DNA of 64,000 nucleotides, taken from positions 318,550 through 382,549 of the forward strand of contig NZ_BMJY01000002.1 of the NCBI RefSeq assembly GCF_014643695.1. The letters are read 5' to 3'. The notes beneath the pieces are model-generated. The model saw only the letters and a program-made list of their open reading frames with translations, was not told where the DNA came from and ran no database searches. Positions 8,887 through 17,259 of this stretch are shown here, in pieces (position 1 is the stretch's first letter; every line of letters begins with the position of its first letter). The stretch is from Microbacterium album. Its GTDB lineage: Bacteria > Actinomycetota > Actinomycetes > Actinomycetales > Microbacteriaceae. The translations under genes were made by a program, and so were the position numbers.

Positions 8887-10194
8887 ATGAACGTTCGCAG
8901 GACATGGATGGCCGCGGGGGCCGTCGCGATGGCCACAGGCCTGGCGCTGACCGGCTGCGCCGGGACGGGTAACACCGGCGGGACCGCCGACGGTGACGAC
9001 GACACCATCGTGTGGTGGCACAACTCGAACACCGGCGAGGGCAAGGAGTACTACGACAAGGTCGCCGCCGACTTCGAGGCCGCGAACCCGGGGGTGACCG
9101 TGCAGGTCGAGGCCATGCAGCACGAGGACATGCTCACCAAGCTGCAGGCGGCCTTCCAGAGCGGCAACCCCTCGCAGATCCCCGATGTCTACATGAGCCG
9201 TGGCGGCGGCGAGCTGCGGGCCGAGGTCGAGGCCGGCCTCGTCCGCGATCTGACCTCGGACGCGGCCGACACGATCGACACGATCTCGGCGTTCACGGAT
9301 CAGTACACGGTCGATGACAAGGTCTACGCACTGCCGTACTCGATCGGGCTCGTGGGCTTCTGGTACAACAAGGACCTCTTCGCGGAGGCCGGCATCGACG
9401 AGGTTTCGCCGAGCCCCACGATCGAGGAGTTCACCGGGTACATCGAGCAGCTCAAGGCGGCCGGGACCACCCCGATCTCGGTCGGTGCGGGGGACAAGTG
9501 GCCCGCGGCGCACTACTGGTATTACAACGTCGTGCGCCAGTGCGACTTCGACACCGTGGAGAACGCCATCGAGACCGCCGACTACTCGGACGAGTGCTTC
9601 ATCACGGCCGGCGAGAAGCTCGAGGAGATCATCGCGCTGGAGCCGTTCAACGCGGGCTTCCTGAGCACCCCGGCGCAGTCGGGTCCGACCTCCGCGTCCG
9701 GCCTGCTGGCGACCGGCAAGGTCGCCATGGAGCTCGCGGGCCACTGGGAGCCCGGCGTCGCCGGCGGCCTCACGGAGGACGGCAAGGTGCCGCCGTTCCT
9801 CGGCTGGTTCGCCTACCCGACGTTCAGCGGCCAGGCGGGTGACCCGGCCGACCAGATGGGCGGCGGCGACGCGTGGTCGGTGTCCGCGGCGGCCCCGGAC
9901 ATCGCCGTGGACTTCGCCGAGTACCTCCTCTCGGACGAGGTGCAGATCGGCTTCGCGGAGCTCGACATGGGCCTGCCGACCAACCCGGCCGCAACCGACT
10001 CGCTCGCGAACGAGACGCTGGCGCAGCTCATTCCCGTGCGTGACAGCGGCGGCAAGGCGCAGCTGTACCTCGACACTCGCCTCGGGCAGTCGGTCGGCAA
10101 CGCCATGAACGATGCGATCGCCCTCGTGTTCGCCGGTCAGGCGGGCCCGCAGGACATCGTCGACGCCATCCAGTCGGCAGCCGAAGCGCAGTGA
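8887..10194 (+). CDS. Sugar ABC transporter substrate-binding lipoprotein
   Basis: A 435-residue family 1 extracellular solute-binding protein, lipid-anchored outside the membrane, that hands an oligosaccharide to the two permeases downstream. The signal peptide ends in lipobox LTGC with Cys24. The TIVWWHNSNTGEGKEYYDKVAADFE segment after the linker is typical of CUT1 binding proteins. The ATG at 8887 has an aggagg site at 8871-8876. First gene of the rightward operon controlled from 8769-8789. Xylo-oligosaccharide specificity is inferred from the adjacent xylanase, GH3 and xylAB genes. Confidence 0.92.
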   Translation: MNVRRTWMAAGAVAMATGLALTGCAGTGNTGGTADGDDDTIVWWHNSNTGEGKEYYDKVAADFEAANPGVTVQVEAMQHEDMLTKLQAAFQSGNPSQIPDVYMSRGGGELRAEVEAGLVRDLTSDAADTIDTISAFTDQYTVDDKVYALPYSIGLVGFWYNKDLFAEAGIDEVSPSPTIEEFTGYIEQLKAAGTTPISVGAGDKWPAAHYWYYNVVRQCDFDTVENAIETADYSDECFITAGEKLEEIIALEPFNAGFLSTPAQSGPTSASGLLATGKVAMELAGHWEPGVAGGLTEDGKVPPFLGWFAYPTFSGQAGDPADQMGGGDAWSVSAAAPDIAVDFAEYLLSDEVQIGFAELDMGLPTNPAATDSLANETLAQLIPVRDSGGKAQLYLDTRLGQSVGNAMNDAIALVFAGQAGPQDIVDAIQSAAEAQ

Positions 10195-11306
10195 CCGGCG
10201 TGGCAGACGACGTGGCCGCCCCCGCGGCCGCCTCGCCTGCGGCGTCCCTCCGTACGGCGCCCGCCCCGCGTGCCTCGACGCGTGGGGCGGGCGCCGCCCC
10301 GGGCGGGCGGCGCAGAGGTGCGGGCGCCCGGTGGCGCAAGCGCGCGGAGATCGCCTTCTTCGTGACGCCGGCGCTGGTGCTGTTCGCACTGTTCGTGGTG
10401 TGGCCCATCGTCACCGCCGTGCAGATGTCGCTGTACCGGTGGCGCGGCTTCGGGCCGATGGTGGACTTCGTCGGCCTCGGCAACTACGTGTCGGTGCTCA
10501 CGAACCAGGTCTTCACCGACGCGCTCATGCACAACCTGATCATCGTGGTGGGGTCGATCGTGCTCCAGCTGCCGCTGGGGCTGGCGATCGCGCTGCTGCT
10601 CAACCGCAAGATGTGGGGCCAGGGGCTGCTGCGCACGATCATCTTCGTGCCGTATGTGCTCGCCGAGGTGATCGCCGGCGTCGTCTGGTTCCAGATGCTC
10701 CAGCCCCAGTACGGCGTGATCGACACGGTCCTCCAGGGCATCGGCCTGTCGGGCCCCCCGCAGGGCTTCCTCGGCACGCCGGACCTCGCGCTGGGGACCG
10801 TGCTGATCGTGCTCACGTGGAAGTACCTCGGCCTCGCCGTGATCCTGTTCCTCGCCGGCCTGCAGGGGGTCCCGGAGGAGCTCTACGAGGCCGCCCAGCT
10901 CGACGGCGCCTCCTGGTGGCAGGTCCAGCGCAGGATCACCATCCCGCTGCTGGGGCCCACCATGCGCACCTGGGCGTTCCTGTCCATGATCGGGTCCCTC
11001 CAGCTGTTCGACATGGTCTGGATCCTCACCCGGGGCGGACCGGCCAACGCCACGACGACGATGGCGACGTTCCTGATCGACCAGGGCACGCGGAGTCAGA
11101 ACTTCGGCATCGCCGGCGCGGCCTCCGTGGTGCTGTTCGTCGTGGCCCTGGTGCTGGCGGTCGCCTACCAGCGCTTCGTCCTGAGCCGCGACACGCGACC
11201 GGACGACGGCCGAGCCGGCGGGACCGCGAGATTCCCCCGTCTCCCGTGGATCGCCAGGAAGCCCGAGCCGGCGCAGCAGCCGGACAAGGAAGGGGTTCTC
11301 GCATGA
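10191..11306 (+). CDS. Sugar ABC transporter permease (MalF/UgpA type)
   Basis: A 371-residue inner-membrane permease of the CUT1 class. After an Ala/Arg-rich cytosolic N-terminus of about 45 residues, six hydrophobic segments follow, with the ATPase-coupling EAA loop as EELYEAAQLDGASWWQ. The GTG start at 10191 overlaps the binding-protein stop (GTGA), indicating coupled translation. The C-terminal tail after the last TM is longer than usual and rich in Arg and Pro. No ATPase gene is in the operon, so a shared MsiK-type ATPase elsewhere is expected, as is usual for actinobacterial CUT1 systems. Confidence 0.92.
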   Translation: MTGVADDVAAPAAASPAASLRTAPAPRASTRGAGAAPGGRRRGAGARWRKRAEIAFFVTPALVLFALFVVWPIVTAVQMSLYRWRGFGPMVDFVGLGNYVSVLTNQVFTDALMHNLIIVVGSIVLQLPLGLAIALLLNRKMWGQGLLRTIIFVPYVLAEVIAGVVWFQMLQPQYGVIDTVLQGIGLSGPPQGFLGTPDLALGTVLIVLTWKYLGLAVILFLAGLQGVPEELYEAAQLDGASWWQVQRRITIPLLGPTMRTWAFLSMIGSLQLFDMVWILTRGGPANATTTMATFLIDQGTRSQNFGIAGAASVVLFVVALVLAVAYQRFVLSRDTRPDDGRAGGTARFPRLPWIARKPEPAQQPDKEGVLA

Positions 11307-12184
11307 CCGCGACGCACTCCGTGACCGTGCCCGCGAAGGGCACGCACCGTCGGCGGCGCGGCGGGCACTCCGGCGGAAACCCGCTGGTGTACGCGGTCGG
11401 CCTGCTGGTCGCCGCCGTCACGCTCGCCCCCGTGCTGTACGGCGTGCTGGGTGGGTTCCGCACGAACGCCCAGCTCGCGGCCGACCCCGCCGGCATGCCC
11501 GATCCGTGGGTGTTCTCGAACTACGCGGGGGTCCTTGCTTTCGAGTCGCCGTTCTGGCGATACGCCCTCAACTCGACGATCGTCGCGGTCATCACCACCG
11601 CGATCGTCGTGGTGTTCGGGATCATGGCGGCCTACCCGCTCGCGCGCTACCGGTTCCGGGGCCGCGAGGCGCTCTTCATGGTCTTCGTGGTGGGGCTGCT
11701 GTTCCCGGCCACCGTCGCCATCGTGCCGCTGTTCATCCTGCTGACGCAGAACTTCGGCATGGGCAACACGTGGTGGGGCGTCGCGCTCCCGCAGGCGGCG
11801 TTCGCGCTGCCCATGACGGTCGTGATCCTGCGCCCGTTCCTCATGGCGCTGCCGCAGGAGCTGGAGGAGGCCTCGATGCTCGACGGCACCAGCCGCATCG
11901 GGTTCTTCTGGCGAATCCTGCTGCCGCTGTCCGGCCCCGGCATGGTGACGGTGGGCGTGCTCGCGTTCGTGGGCTCCTGGAACGCCTATCTGCTGCCGCT
12001 GCTGCTGCTGCAGAGCGACATGAAGACCCTGCCGCTCGGCGTGGCGGACTTCTCGTCGCAGCACTCCGCCGACACCGCCGGTGTCTTCGCGTTCACCACG
12101 CTGGCGATGATCCCGGCTCTGGTGTTCTTCCTGGCGATGCAGAAGCGCATCGTGAACGGTCTGCAGGGCGCGGTGAAGGGATGA
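11303..12184 (+). CDS. Sugar ABC transporter permease (MalG/UgpE type)
   Basis: A 293-residue partner permease with six hydrophobic segments and the EAA loop reading QELEEASMLDGTSRIGFFW. The N-terminus has a basic stretch (HRRRRGGH) before TM1, which agrees with a cytosolic start. The ATG at 11303 overlaps the upstream permease stop (ATGA) and is preceded by an aaggaagggg site. It forms the translocation pore with the upstream permease. The operon continues through a possible 21-codon linker ORF into the GH3 gene. Confidence 0.93.
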   Translation: MTATHSVTVPAKGTHRRRRGGHSGGNPLVYAVGLLVAAVTLAPVLYGVLGGFRTNAQLAADPAGMPDPWVFSNYAGVLAFESPFWRYALNSTIVAVITTAIVVVFGIMAAYPLARYRFRGREALFMVFVVGLLFPATVAIVPLFILLTQNFGMGNTWWGVALPQAAFALPMTVVILRPFLMALPQELEEASMLDGTSRIGFFWRILLPLSGPGMVTVGVLAFVGSWNAYLLPLLLLQSDMKTLPLGVADFSSQHSADTAGVFAFTTLAMIPALVFFLAMQKRIVNGLQGAVKG

Positions 12185-12246
12185 CGCGCGGGGCACCGAC
12201 CCACACGCAGACGACCCACACGCAAGCAAGGAGGGGCGCGGCATGA
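12181..12246 (+). CDS. Possible 21-codon linker ORF between permease and GH3
   Basis: This tiny frame starts at ATG 12181, overlapping the permease stop (ATGA), and ends at TGA 12244-12246, overlapping the GH3 ATG (ATGA). It encodes MTRGAPTHTQTTHTQARRGA plus one Ala, with a THTQ duplication from a 12-bp direct repeat (12198-12209 and 12213-12224). The strong aaggaggg site for GH3 lies inside it. It may simply be the spacer, but double overlap would pass ribosomes from permease to glycosidase. No homologue is recognised. Confidence 0.3.
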   Translation: MTRGAPTHTQTTHTQARRGAA

Positions 12247-14705
12247 CGCTCGCACACACGGATACCCACGTGCCGGCCGCGCCGGTCGTCTCGGAGCGCG
12301 TCGCGGCGCTCGTGGGGCGCATGACGCTCGAGGAGAAGGCCGCGCAGCTGGTCGGCTACTGGCTCGATCAGGGCGGCGAGGTCGTCGCCCCGATGGCCGA
12401 CGAGATGGGCACCGCGAAGGACGGTCGCTCGCTCGCCGACATCACGAAGGACGGCATCGGCCACTACACGCGCGTGTACGGCACGCGGCCCGTGGATCCC
12501 GCCGAGCGCGCGGCGTGGCTGTGGAACGAGCAGCGCCGGCTCAAGCGCGACACGCGACTGGGGATCCCCGCGCTCGTGCACGAGGAGTGTCTCACGGGCC
12601 TGGCGGCGTGGAAGGCGGCCACGTTCCCGACACCTCTGGCCTGGGGAGCGTCGTTCGATCCCGATCTCGTCGCGGAGATGGGAGAGGCGATCGGGCAGTC
12701 GATGCGCGCGCTCGGCATCCATCAGGGGCTGGCGCCCGTGCTCGACGTCGTCCGCGACCCTCGCTGGGGTCGTGTCGACGAGTGCATCGGCGAGGATCCG
12801 TATCTGGTCGGCACGGTCGGCACCGCCTACGTGCGCGGGCTGCAGAGCACGGGCGTGCACGCCACGCTCAAGCACTTCCTGGGCTACTCCGACTCGCGCG
12901 CCGGACGCAATCACGCGCCGGTGCACGCGGGCCCCCGCGAGCTGGCCGACGTGTTCCTGCCGCCGTTCGAGATGGCGATCCGCGACGGCGGCGTCAGGAG
13001 CGTCATGAACAGCTACACCGAGATCGACGGCGTGCCCGTCGGCGCGGACCCCGCGCTGATGACGACGCTGCTGCGCGAGCGACTCGGCTTCGACGGGGTG
13101 GTCGTCTCGGACTACTTCGCGGTCGCGTTCCTCGAGGTCATGCACGCCGTCGCGGCGGATCGCGGCGAAGCCGCGAGCCTCGCGCTGCGGGCGGGCATCG
13201 ACGTCGAGCTGCCCTCGGGCGATGCATACCTGACGCCGCTCGTCGAGCGGATCCGCTCGGGCGAGCTCGACGAGGCGTACCTCGACCGCGCCGTGCTGCG
13301 TGTGCTGTCGCAGAAGGAGGAGCTCGGGCTGCTCGACCCGGGCGCGTTCGAGGACGAGCCCCCCGCGGAGGTGGAGCTCGACACGCCGCGGCACCGCGAC
13401 ATCGCGTTCCGGCTCGCCGCCGAGTCGCTGGTCCTGCTCTCGAACGACGGTGTGCTGCCGCTTGCGGGCGGTCCCGACTCCGGCGGCACGGTTCGGCCCG
13501 GTCCGGACCGCATCGCGCTGATCGGCCCCAACGCTGATCGCACGGCCGCCCTGCAGGGGTGCTACTCGTTCGCGAACCACGTGCTCGCGCACTTCCCCGA
13601 CCACGAGGTCGGGTTCGCGATCCCGACCGTGCGCGAGGCGCTCGCGGCCGCGCTTCCGAGGACCGAGATCGTCTACGAGCCGGGGTGTGAGGTCGAGGGC
13701 GACGACCGATCGGGATTCGACGCGGCGGTCGCCGCCGCCCAGAGCGCCGACGTCGCGGTCGTGGTGGTGGGAGACCAGGCCGGCCTGTTCGGCCGCGGCA
13801 CGGTGGGCGAGGGCAACGACGTGGAGTCGCTCGAGCTGCCGGGCGTCCAGCGGGAGCTCCTCGATCGGCTCACGGCGACGGGCACGCCGGTCGTGATGGT
13901 GCTGCTCACCGGCCGTCCCTACGCGATCGGCTGGGCGCTCGACGGCGAGGGCGCCGACGGTGCGGGCGGCACGACGACGCCTCCCGCGGCCGTGCTGCAG
14001 GCCTTCTTCCCCGGCGAGGAGGGAGGAACCGCGATCGCCTCGCTGCTGACGGGCCGCACCGCGCCGTCCGGCCGGCTTCCGGTCAGCCTCCCGAGGTCGT
14101 CCGGATCGGCGCCGTACAGCTACCTGCACCCGATCCTGGGCGGGCCGTCCGACGTGACGTCCACCGACTCCACGCCGTCACGTCCCTTCGGGTTCGGCCT
14201 GTCGTACACGTCCTTCGCGTACGAGGGCCTCGAGGTCGATGCCGAGGCCCCGACGGACGGAGCGATCACCGCGGCCGTGACGGTCACCAACACGGGAGAG
14301 CGGGACGGCGTGGACGTCGTGCAGCTGTACGGCCGCGACGTCGTGGGGTCCGTGACGCGCCCCGTCGCGCAGCTCCTGGGCTACGCGCGCGTGGCGCTCG
14401 CCCCGGGCCAGTCCCGCCGCGTGACGTTCACGGTGCCGACGCAGCGGCTGTCGTTCACGGGGCGCGATCTCGTGCGGATCGTGGAGCCGGGCGACGTCGA
14501 GATCTGGGTCGGCGCGCACGCCGAGGCCTCGGCACCGACCGTCGTGGCGGAGGACGCGACCGGCGGGGCGATCTCGAACGAGAAGGGACGGGGCGGGCGC
14601 GTGCTGCCCGGTGCGGCGACCCCGCGCGCGACGGTGACGCTCACGGGTGGCGTGCACGTCGTGACCCCGACCGATCCGCGCACGGTCGCCGTCTCGATCG
14701 CCTGA
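12243..14705 (+). CDS. GH3 glycoside hydrolase (beta-xylosidase/beta-glucosidase)
   Basis: An 820-residue family 3 retaining glycosidase without signal peptide, expected to release xylose (or glucose) from oligosaccharides in the cytosol. The N-terminal barrel carries the likely nucleophile Asp290 in GFDGVVVSDY and the substrate motif KHFLGY near 210. The second alpha/beta domain begins near residue 390, and a C-terminal FnIII-like domain contains VTVTNTGERDGVDVVQLY. No PA14 insert is seen. An aaggagggg site precedes the ATG at 12243. Xylosidase activity is favoured by its place in the xylan operon, but family sequence alone does not separate it from beta-glucosidase. Confidence 0.92.
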   Translation: MTLAHTDTHVPAAPVVSERVAALVGRMTLEEKAAQLVGYWLDQGGEVVAPMADEMGTAKDGRSLADITKDGIGHYTRVYGTRPVDPAERAAWLWNEQRRLKRDTRLGIPALVHEECLTGLAAWKAATFPTPLAWGASFDPDLVAEMGEAIGQSMRALGIHQGLAPVLDVVRDPRWGRVDECIGEDPYLVGTVGTAYVRGLQSTGVHATLKHFLGYSDSRAGRNHAPVHAGPRELADVFLPPFEMAIRDGGVRSVMNSYTEIDGVPVGADPALMTTLLRERLGFDGVVVSDYFAVAFLEVMHAVAADRGEAASLALRAGIDVELPSGDAYLTPLVERIRSGELDEAYLDRAVLRVLSQKEELGLLDPGAFEDEPPAEVELDTPRHRDIAFRLAAESLVLLSNDGVLPLAGGPDSGGTVRPGPDRIALIGPNADRTAALQGCYSFANHVLAHFPDHEVGFAIPTVREALAAALPRTEIVYEPGCEVEGDDRSGFDAAVAAAQSADVAVVVVGDQAGLFGRGTVGEGNDVESLELPGVQRELLDRLTATGTPVVMVLLTGRPYAIGWALDGEGADGAGGTTTPPAAVLQAFFPGEEGGTAIASLLTGRTAPSGRLPVSLPRSSGSAPYSYLHPILGGPSDVTSTDSTPSRPFGFGLSYTSFAYEGLEVDAEAPTDGAITAAVTVTNTGERDGVDVVQLYGRDVVGSVTRPVAQLLGYARVALAPGQSRRVTFTVPTQRLSFTGRDLVRIVEPGDVEIWVGAHAEASAPTVVAEDATGGAISNEKGRGGRVLPGAATPRATVTLTGGVHVVTPTDPRTVAVSIA

Positions 14706-14815
14706 GCCGTCGCGCCCGAGGTCCCGGTGCGGCGGACTCCGGCGCGCGTGCCGTCGCGGGCGAGCGCGCGACGATATGGTGAGGCTCGCAACATAGGCGG
14801 GACGACGGGACGGGC

Positions 14816-15976
14816 ATGAGCGCGACGAGCGTCGAGGGGGTGCGTCGCGCCAACCTCGGAGAGGTGCTTCGGCTCGTGCACCACGAGGGGCCGCGCTCGC
14901 GGGCCGTCATCACGAGCGAGACCGGCCTGAACCGGTCGACCGTCGCCGACCTCGTGGCCACGCTCGGCGCGCAGGGGCTGGTCGTGGAGCGCGACCCCGA
15001 TCCCACGCGGCGGGTCGGGCGCCCCTCGCCGATCGTCGCGCCGAGCGACGACGTCGTCGCCATCGCGGTCAACCCCGAGGTCGACGCGATCGATGTCGGC
15101 GCCGTGACGCTGGGTGGGCGCGTCCGCCTGCGTGCGCGAGAGCCCGTGCGCGGCGCGGTCTCGGTGGCCGACGTCGTCGCGGTGGTCGCGCGCCTGGTGG
15201 ACGAATGGCGCTCGGGGCCGCTCAACGGCTGCCGACTGGCCGGGGGAGGCGTGGCGGTGCCGGGCCTGGTGCGGGCGAGCGACGGCATCGTGCGTCTCGC
15301 GCCGCATCTCGGCTGGCGGGACGAAGACCTCGGCGGCCGCCTGGCGCACGCCACGGGGCTGTCCTTCGCGGTCGGCAACGACGCGTCCCTCGGCGCGCGC
15401 GCCGAGCGGCTCTTCGGCGCCGCGCGCGACCACGCCGACGTCGTCTACCTCAACGGCGGCGCGAGCGGCATCGGCGGCGGCCTCATCCTGCACGGCGTCG
15501 CCATCGGCGGGGCGGGCGGCTACGCCGGGGAGTGGGGGCAGAACCGGCCCAGCATCCTCGCCGAGGCCGACCGGCGCACGCACGACGGCGTGCTCGAGGA
15601 CGAGGTCAACCGGGCGCGTCTCCTGGCGGCGGCCGGGCTCGAGACCGCGGACGACACCACTCTCGCGCGGGCGCTCGCCGCGTCCGCCGACCCGGCGGCC
15701 CAGGCGGAGGTCGCGCGCCAGCGCCGGATCCTCGCCGCGACCCTCGCCAACGCGGCCAACGTCCTGAACCCGTCCGTCATCGTGCTCGGCGGGTTTCTCG
15801 CCATCCTGCGCGACGGTGACCCGGAGGGCCTCGCGGAGGCCGTCCGGAGCCAGGCGCTCGCGGCGCCCGCGGAGGACCTCGAGATCCGCGCCGCGGCGCT
15901 CGGCGAGAACCGCCTCCTCATCGGCGCCGCCGAGGCCGCGTTCGGGCCGCTGCTGGCCGACCCGCTGTCGCGCTGA
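14816..15976 (+). CDS. ROK-family transcriptional regulator (XylR-like)
   Basis: A 386-residue regulator with an N-terminal winged helix (about 10-60, including TSETGLNRSTVADLVATL) and a C-terminal ROK sugar-binding domain with VGNDASLGARAE and GGASGIGGGLILHG. The cysteine-rich zinc motif common in ROK kinases is not apparent. In actinobacteria such proteins often repress xyl genes, and it closes the xylan cluster, so it is the best candidate for binding upstream of xylA; that is inference. A gacgggacggg run precedes the ATG. Its TGA lies within the palindromic left end of the 75-bp repeat A. Confidence 0.88.
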   Translation: MSATSVEGVRRANLGEVLRLVHHEGPRSRAVITSETGLNRSTVADLVATLGAQGLVVERDPDPTRRVGRPSPIVAPSDDVVAIAVNPEVDAIDVGAVTLGGRVRLRAREPVRGAVSVADVVAVVARLVDEWRSGPLNGCRLAGGGVAVPGLVRASDGIVRLAPHLGWRDEDLGGRLAHATGLSFAVGNDASLGARAERLFGAARDHADVVYLNGGASGIGGGLILHGVAIGGAGGYAGEWGQNRPSILAEADRRTHDGVLEDEVNRARLLAAAGLETADDTTLARALAASADPAAQAEVARQRRILAATLANAANVLNPSVIVLGGFLAILRDGDPEGLAEAVRSQALAAPAEDLEIRAAALGENRLLIGAAEAAFGPLLADPLSR

Positions 15977-15994
15977 GAACACGTGTCCTCAGCG
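15971..15994. repeat. 24-bp near-perfect palindrome with CACGTG core
   Basis: The stretch reads cgctgagaacacgtgtcctc followed by agcg; 11 of 12 base pairs match across the centre. It begins 3 bases before the ROK stop codon and overlaps the start of repeat A. Confidence 0.7.
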
Positions 15995-16051
15995 GCGACC
16001 CGCCGTTTGAACACGCGGATCGCGTGCCGGCGTTGAGACCACGTGTTGTGG
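15977..16051. repeat. 75-bp direct repeat A (left flank of endonuclease-like gene)
   Basis: Aligned without gaps to 17178-17252, 57 of 75 bases are identical by my count. Both copies share the elements acacgtgt, ctcagcg, ttga, ggcgttgaga, cacgtg and tgtgg in the same order. The copy starts immediately after the ROK stop codon. Confidence 0.75.
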
Positions 16052-16157
16052 ACGGCGGCAGGGACCACTCGTGCACAGGCCGCCGGCGGGGCGCGATTGT
16101 TCGCGAGGGGCGGCCGTGCCGCGCTCGCGGGGGGCCCGGCGCGGGAGAGTCGGCGCT

Positions 16158-17159
16158 ATGGCGACGATCGGCGAGCTCACGCAGTTCCTCATCCCGCGCG
16201 CGGCCCTCGAACGTGACGGGGATGTGCGCCCGGGGCGCACGGTTGACGAGGGAGCCTTCCATCGCGTGCGCAAGGGCCGCTTCGTACGCGCGAGCATCTG
16301 GCAGAGGCTGTATCCGGAGGACCGACATCGGCTGGAGGTCGCCGCCGCGGCGCAGGATCTCGCGGACGGTGAGGCGGTGTTCTCCCACGAGTCCGCCGCG
16401 GTGATCTGGGGCCTCCCGCTGTATCGCCACGTGCCGGATCGGGTGCACGTCACAGCTCCGGAGGGACATCGCGGTACGAGCAGCGCGGTGGTGCTCCGCC
16501 ATCGGCTGGAGCTGCCGCCGGAGGACATCGCCGAGGTGCACGGGCTCCGCGTGACGTCGCTCGAGCGGACGGCGTTCGACGTCGCACGCACGCTGCCGAC
16601 GACCGCGGCACTGAGCTGTCTCGATGCCGCCATGGCGATCGCGTGCGTGCGGGAGCACGACATGGATCCGGATGAGGCGGAGAGCTGGCGCAAGGGCCTA
16701 CGCGATCGCGCCGCGGCAGCGCCCGGCGGACGCGGGATCCGGCGGGCACGCGCGCTGATCGAGTTCGCCGACGGCCGGGCGCAGCTGCCTGGCGAGAGCG
16801 TGAGCCGGCTCTTCCTGCACCGCCTGGGATTCGCACCGCCGCGCCTGCAGGTGCGCCTGTCGGGTCCGAACGGGGGCTGGATCTGGGTGGACCTGGGCTT
16901 GGACGACGTCGGGTGGTGGGGGGAGTTCGATGGCAAGGGCAAGTACGTCGACGAGGCCCAGCGCAGCGGTCGCTCGATGGAGCAGGTGATCTACGACGAG
17001 AAGCGGCGGGAGGACTGGATCCGCGCGCGCACCTCGCGAGGCGTCGCCCGATGGCGCTCCGAGGACATCCGCAGCCTCGACGCCTTCGCCGCACGCCTGC
17101 GTGCGTTCGGCATCCGGCCTCCGACGGCGGTGGGCTCCCGCCCGGTCATCCTGCTCTGA
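16158..17159 (+). CDS. AbiEi-like N-terminus with DUF559/Vsr-like nuclease C-terminus
   Basis: A 333-residue protein of an actinobacterial family often labelled AbiEi-type antitoxin. The N-terminal half resembles the AbiEi winged-helix/antitoxin region (FSHESAAVIWGLPLY near 75-90, then LRVTSLERTAFDVART at 130-145). The C-terminal half resembles DUF559/Vsr-like PD-(D/E)XK nucleases: Glu213, Asp245 in WVDLGL, and Asp258-Gly-Lys260 in GEFDGK are candidate catalytic residues. No AbiEii-like toxin gene is beside it. The ATG at 16158 was chosen over longer upstream frame, which is repeat-derived. The gene sits alone between two 75-bp direct repeats, like a small cassette. Nuclease activity is predicted, not shown. 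Confidence 0.75.
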   Translation: MATIGELTQFLIPRAALERDGDVRPGRTVDEGAFHRVRKGRFVRASIWQRLYPEDRHRLEVAAAAQDLADGEAVFSHESAAVIWGLPLYRHVPDRVHVTAPEGHRGTSSAVVLRHRLELPPEDIAEVHGLRVTSLERTAFDVARTLPTTAALSCLDAAMAIACVREHDMDPDEAESWRKGLRDRAAAAPGGRGIRRARALIEFADGRAQLPGESVSRLFLHRLGFAPPRLQVRLSGPNGGWIWVDLGLDDVGWWGEFDGKGKYVDEAQRSGRSMEQVIYDEKRREDWIRARTSRGVARWRSEDIRSLDAFAARLRAFGIRPPTAVGSRPVILL

Positions 17160-17177
17160 CCGGCGCACCGACGCCCC

Positions 17178-17252
17178 GGACACGTGTTCTCAGCGTGGAC
17201 ACGCGATTTGAGCGCGCAGGCGACGTGTTGGCGTTGAGAACACGTGGTGTGG
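17178..17252. repeat. 75-bp direct repeat B (right flank)
   Basis: Second copy of repeat A, same orientation, 1201 bp away start to start. It ends 7 bases before the stop codon of the convergent NYN gene. The left palindrome arm seen in copy A is degraded here, but the acacgtgt core is kept. Confidence 0.75.
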
Positions 17253-17259
17253 GAGAGGG

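Noticed and set aside
10191..12246. A missing ABC ATPase gene in the sugar operon
   Set aside because: No Walker A or ABC signature is encoded in any frame of the operon; a shared MsiK-type ATPase elsewhere is the usual solution.
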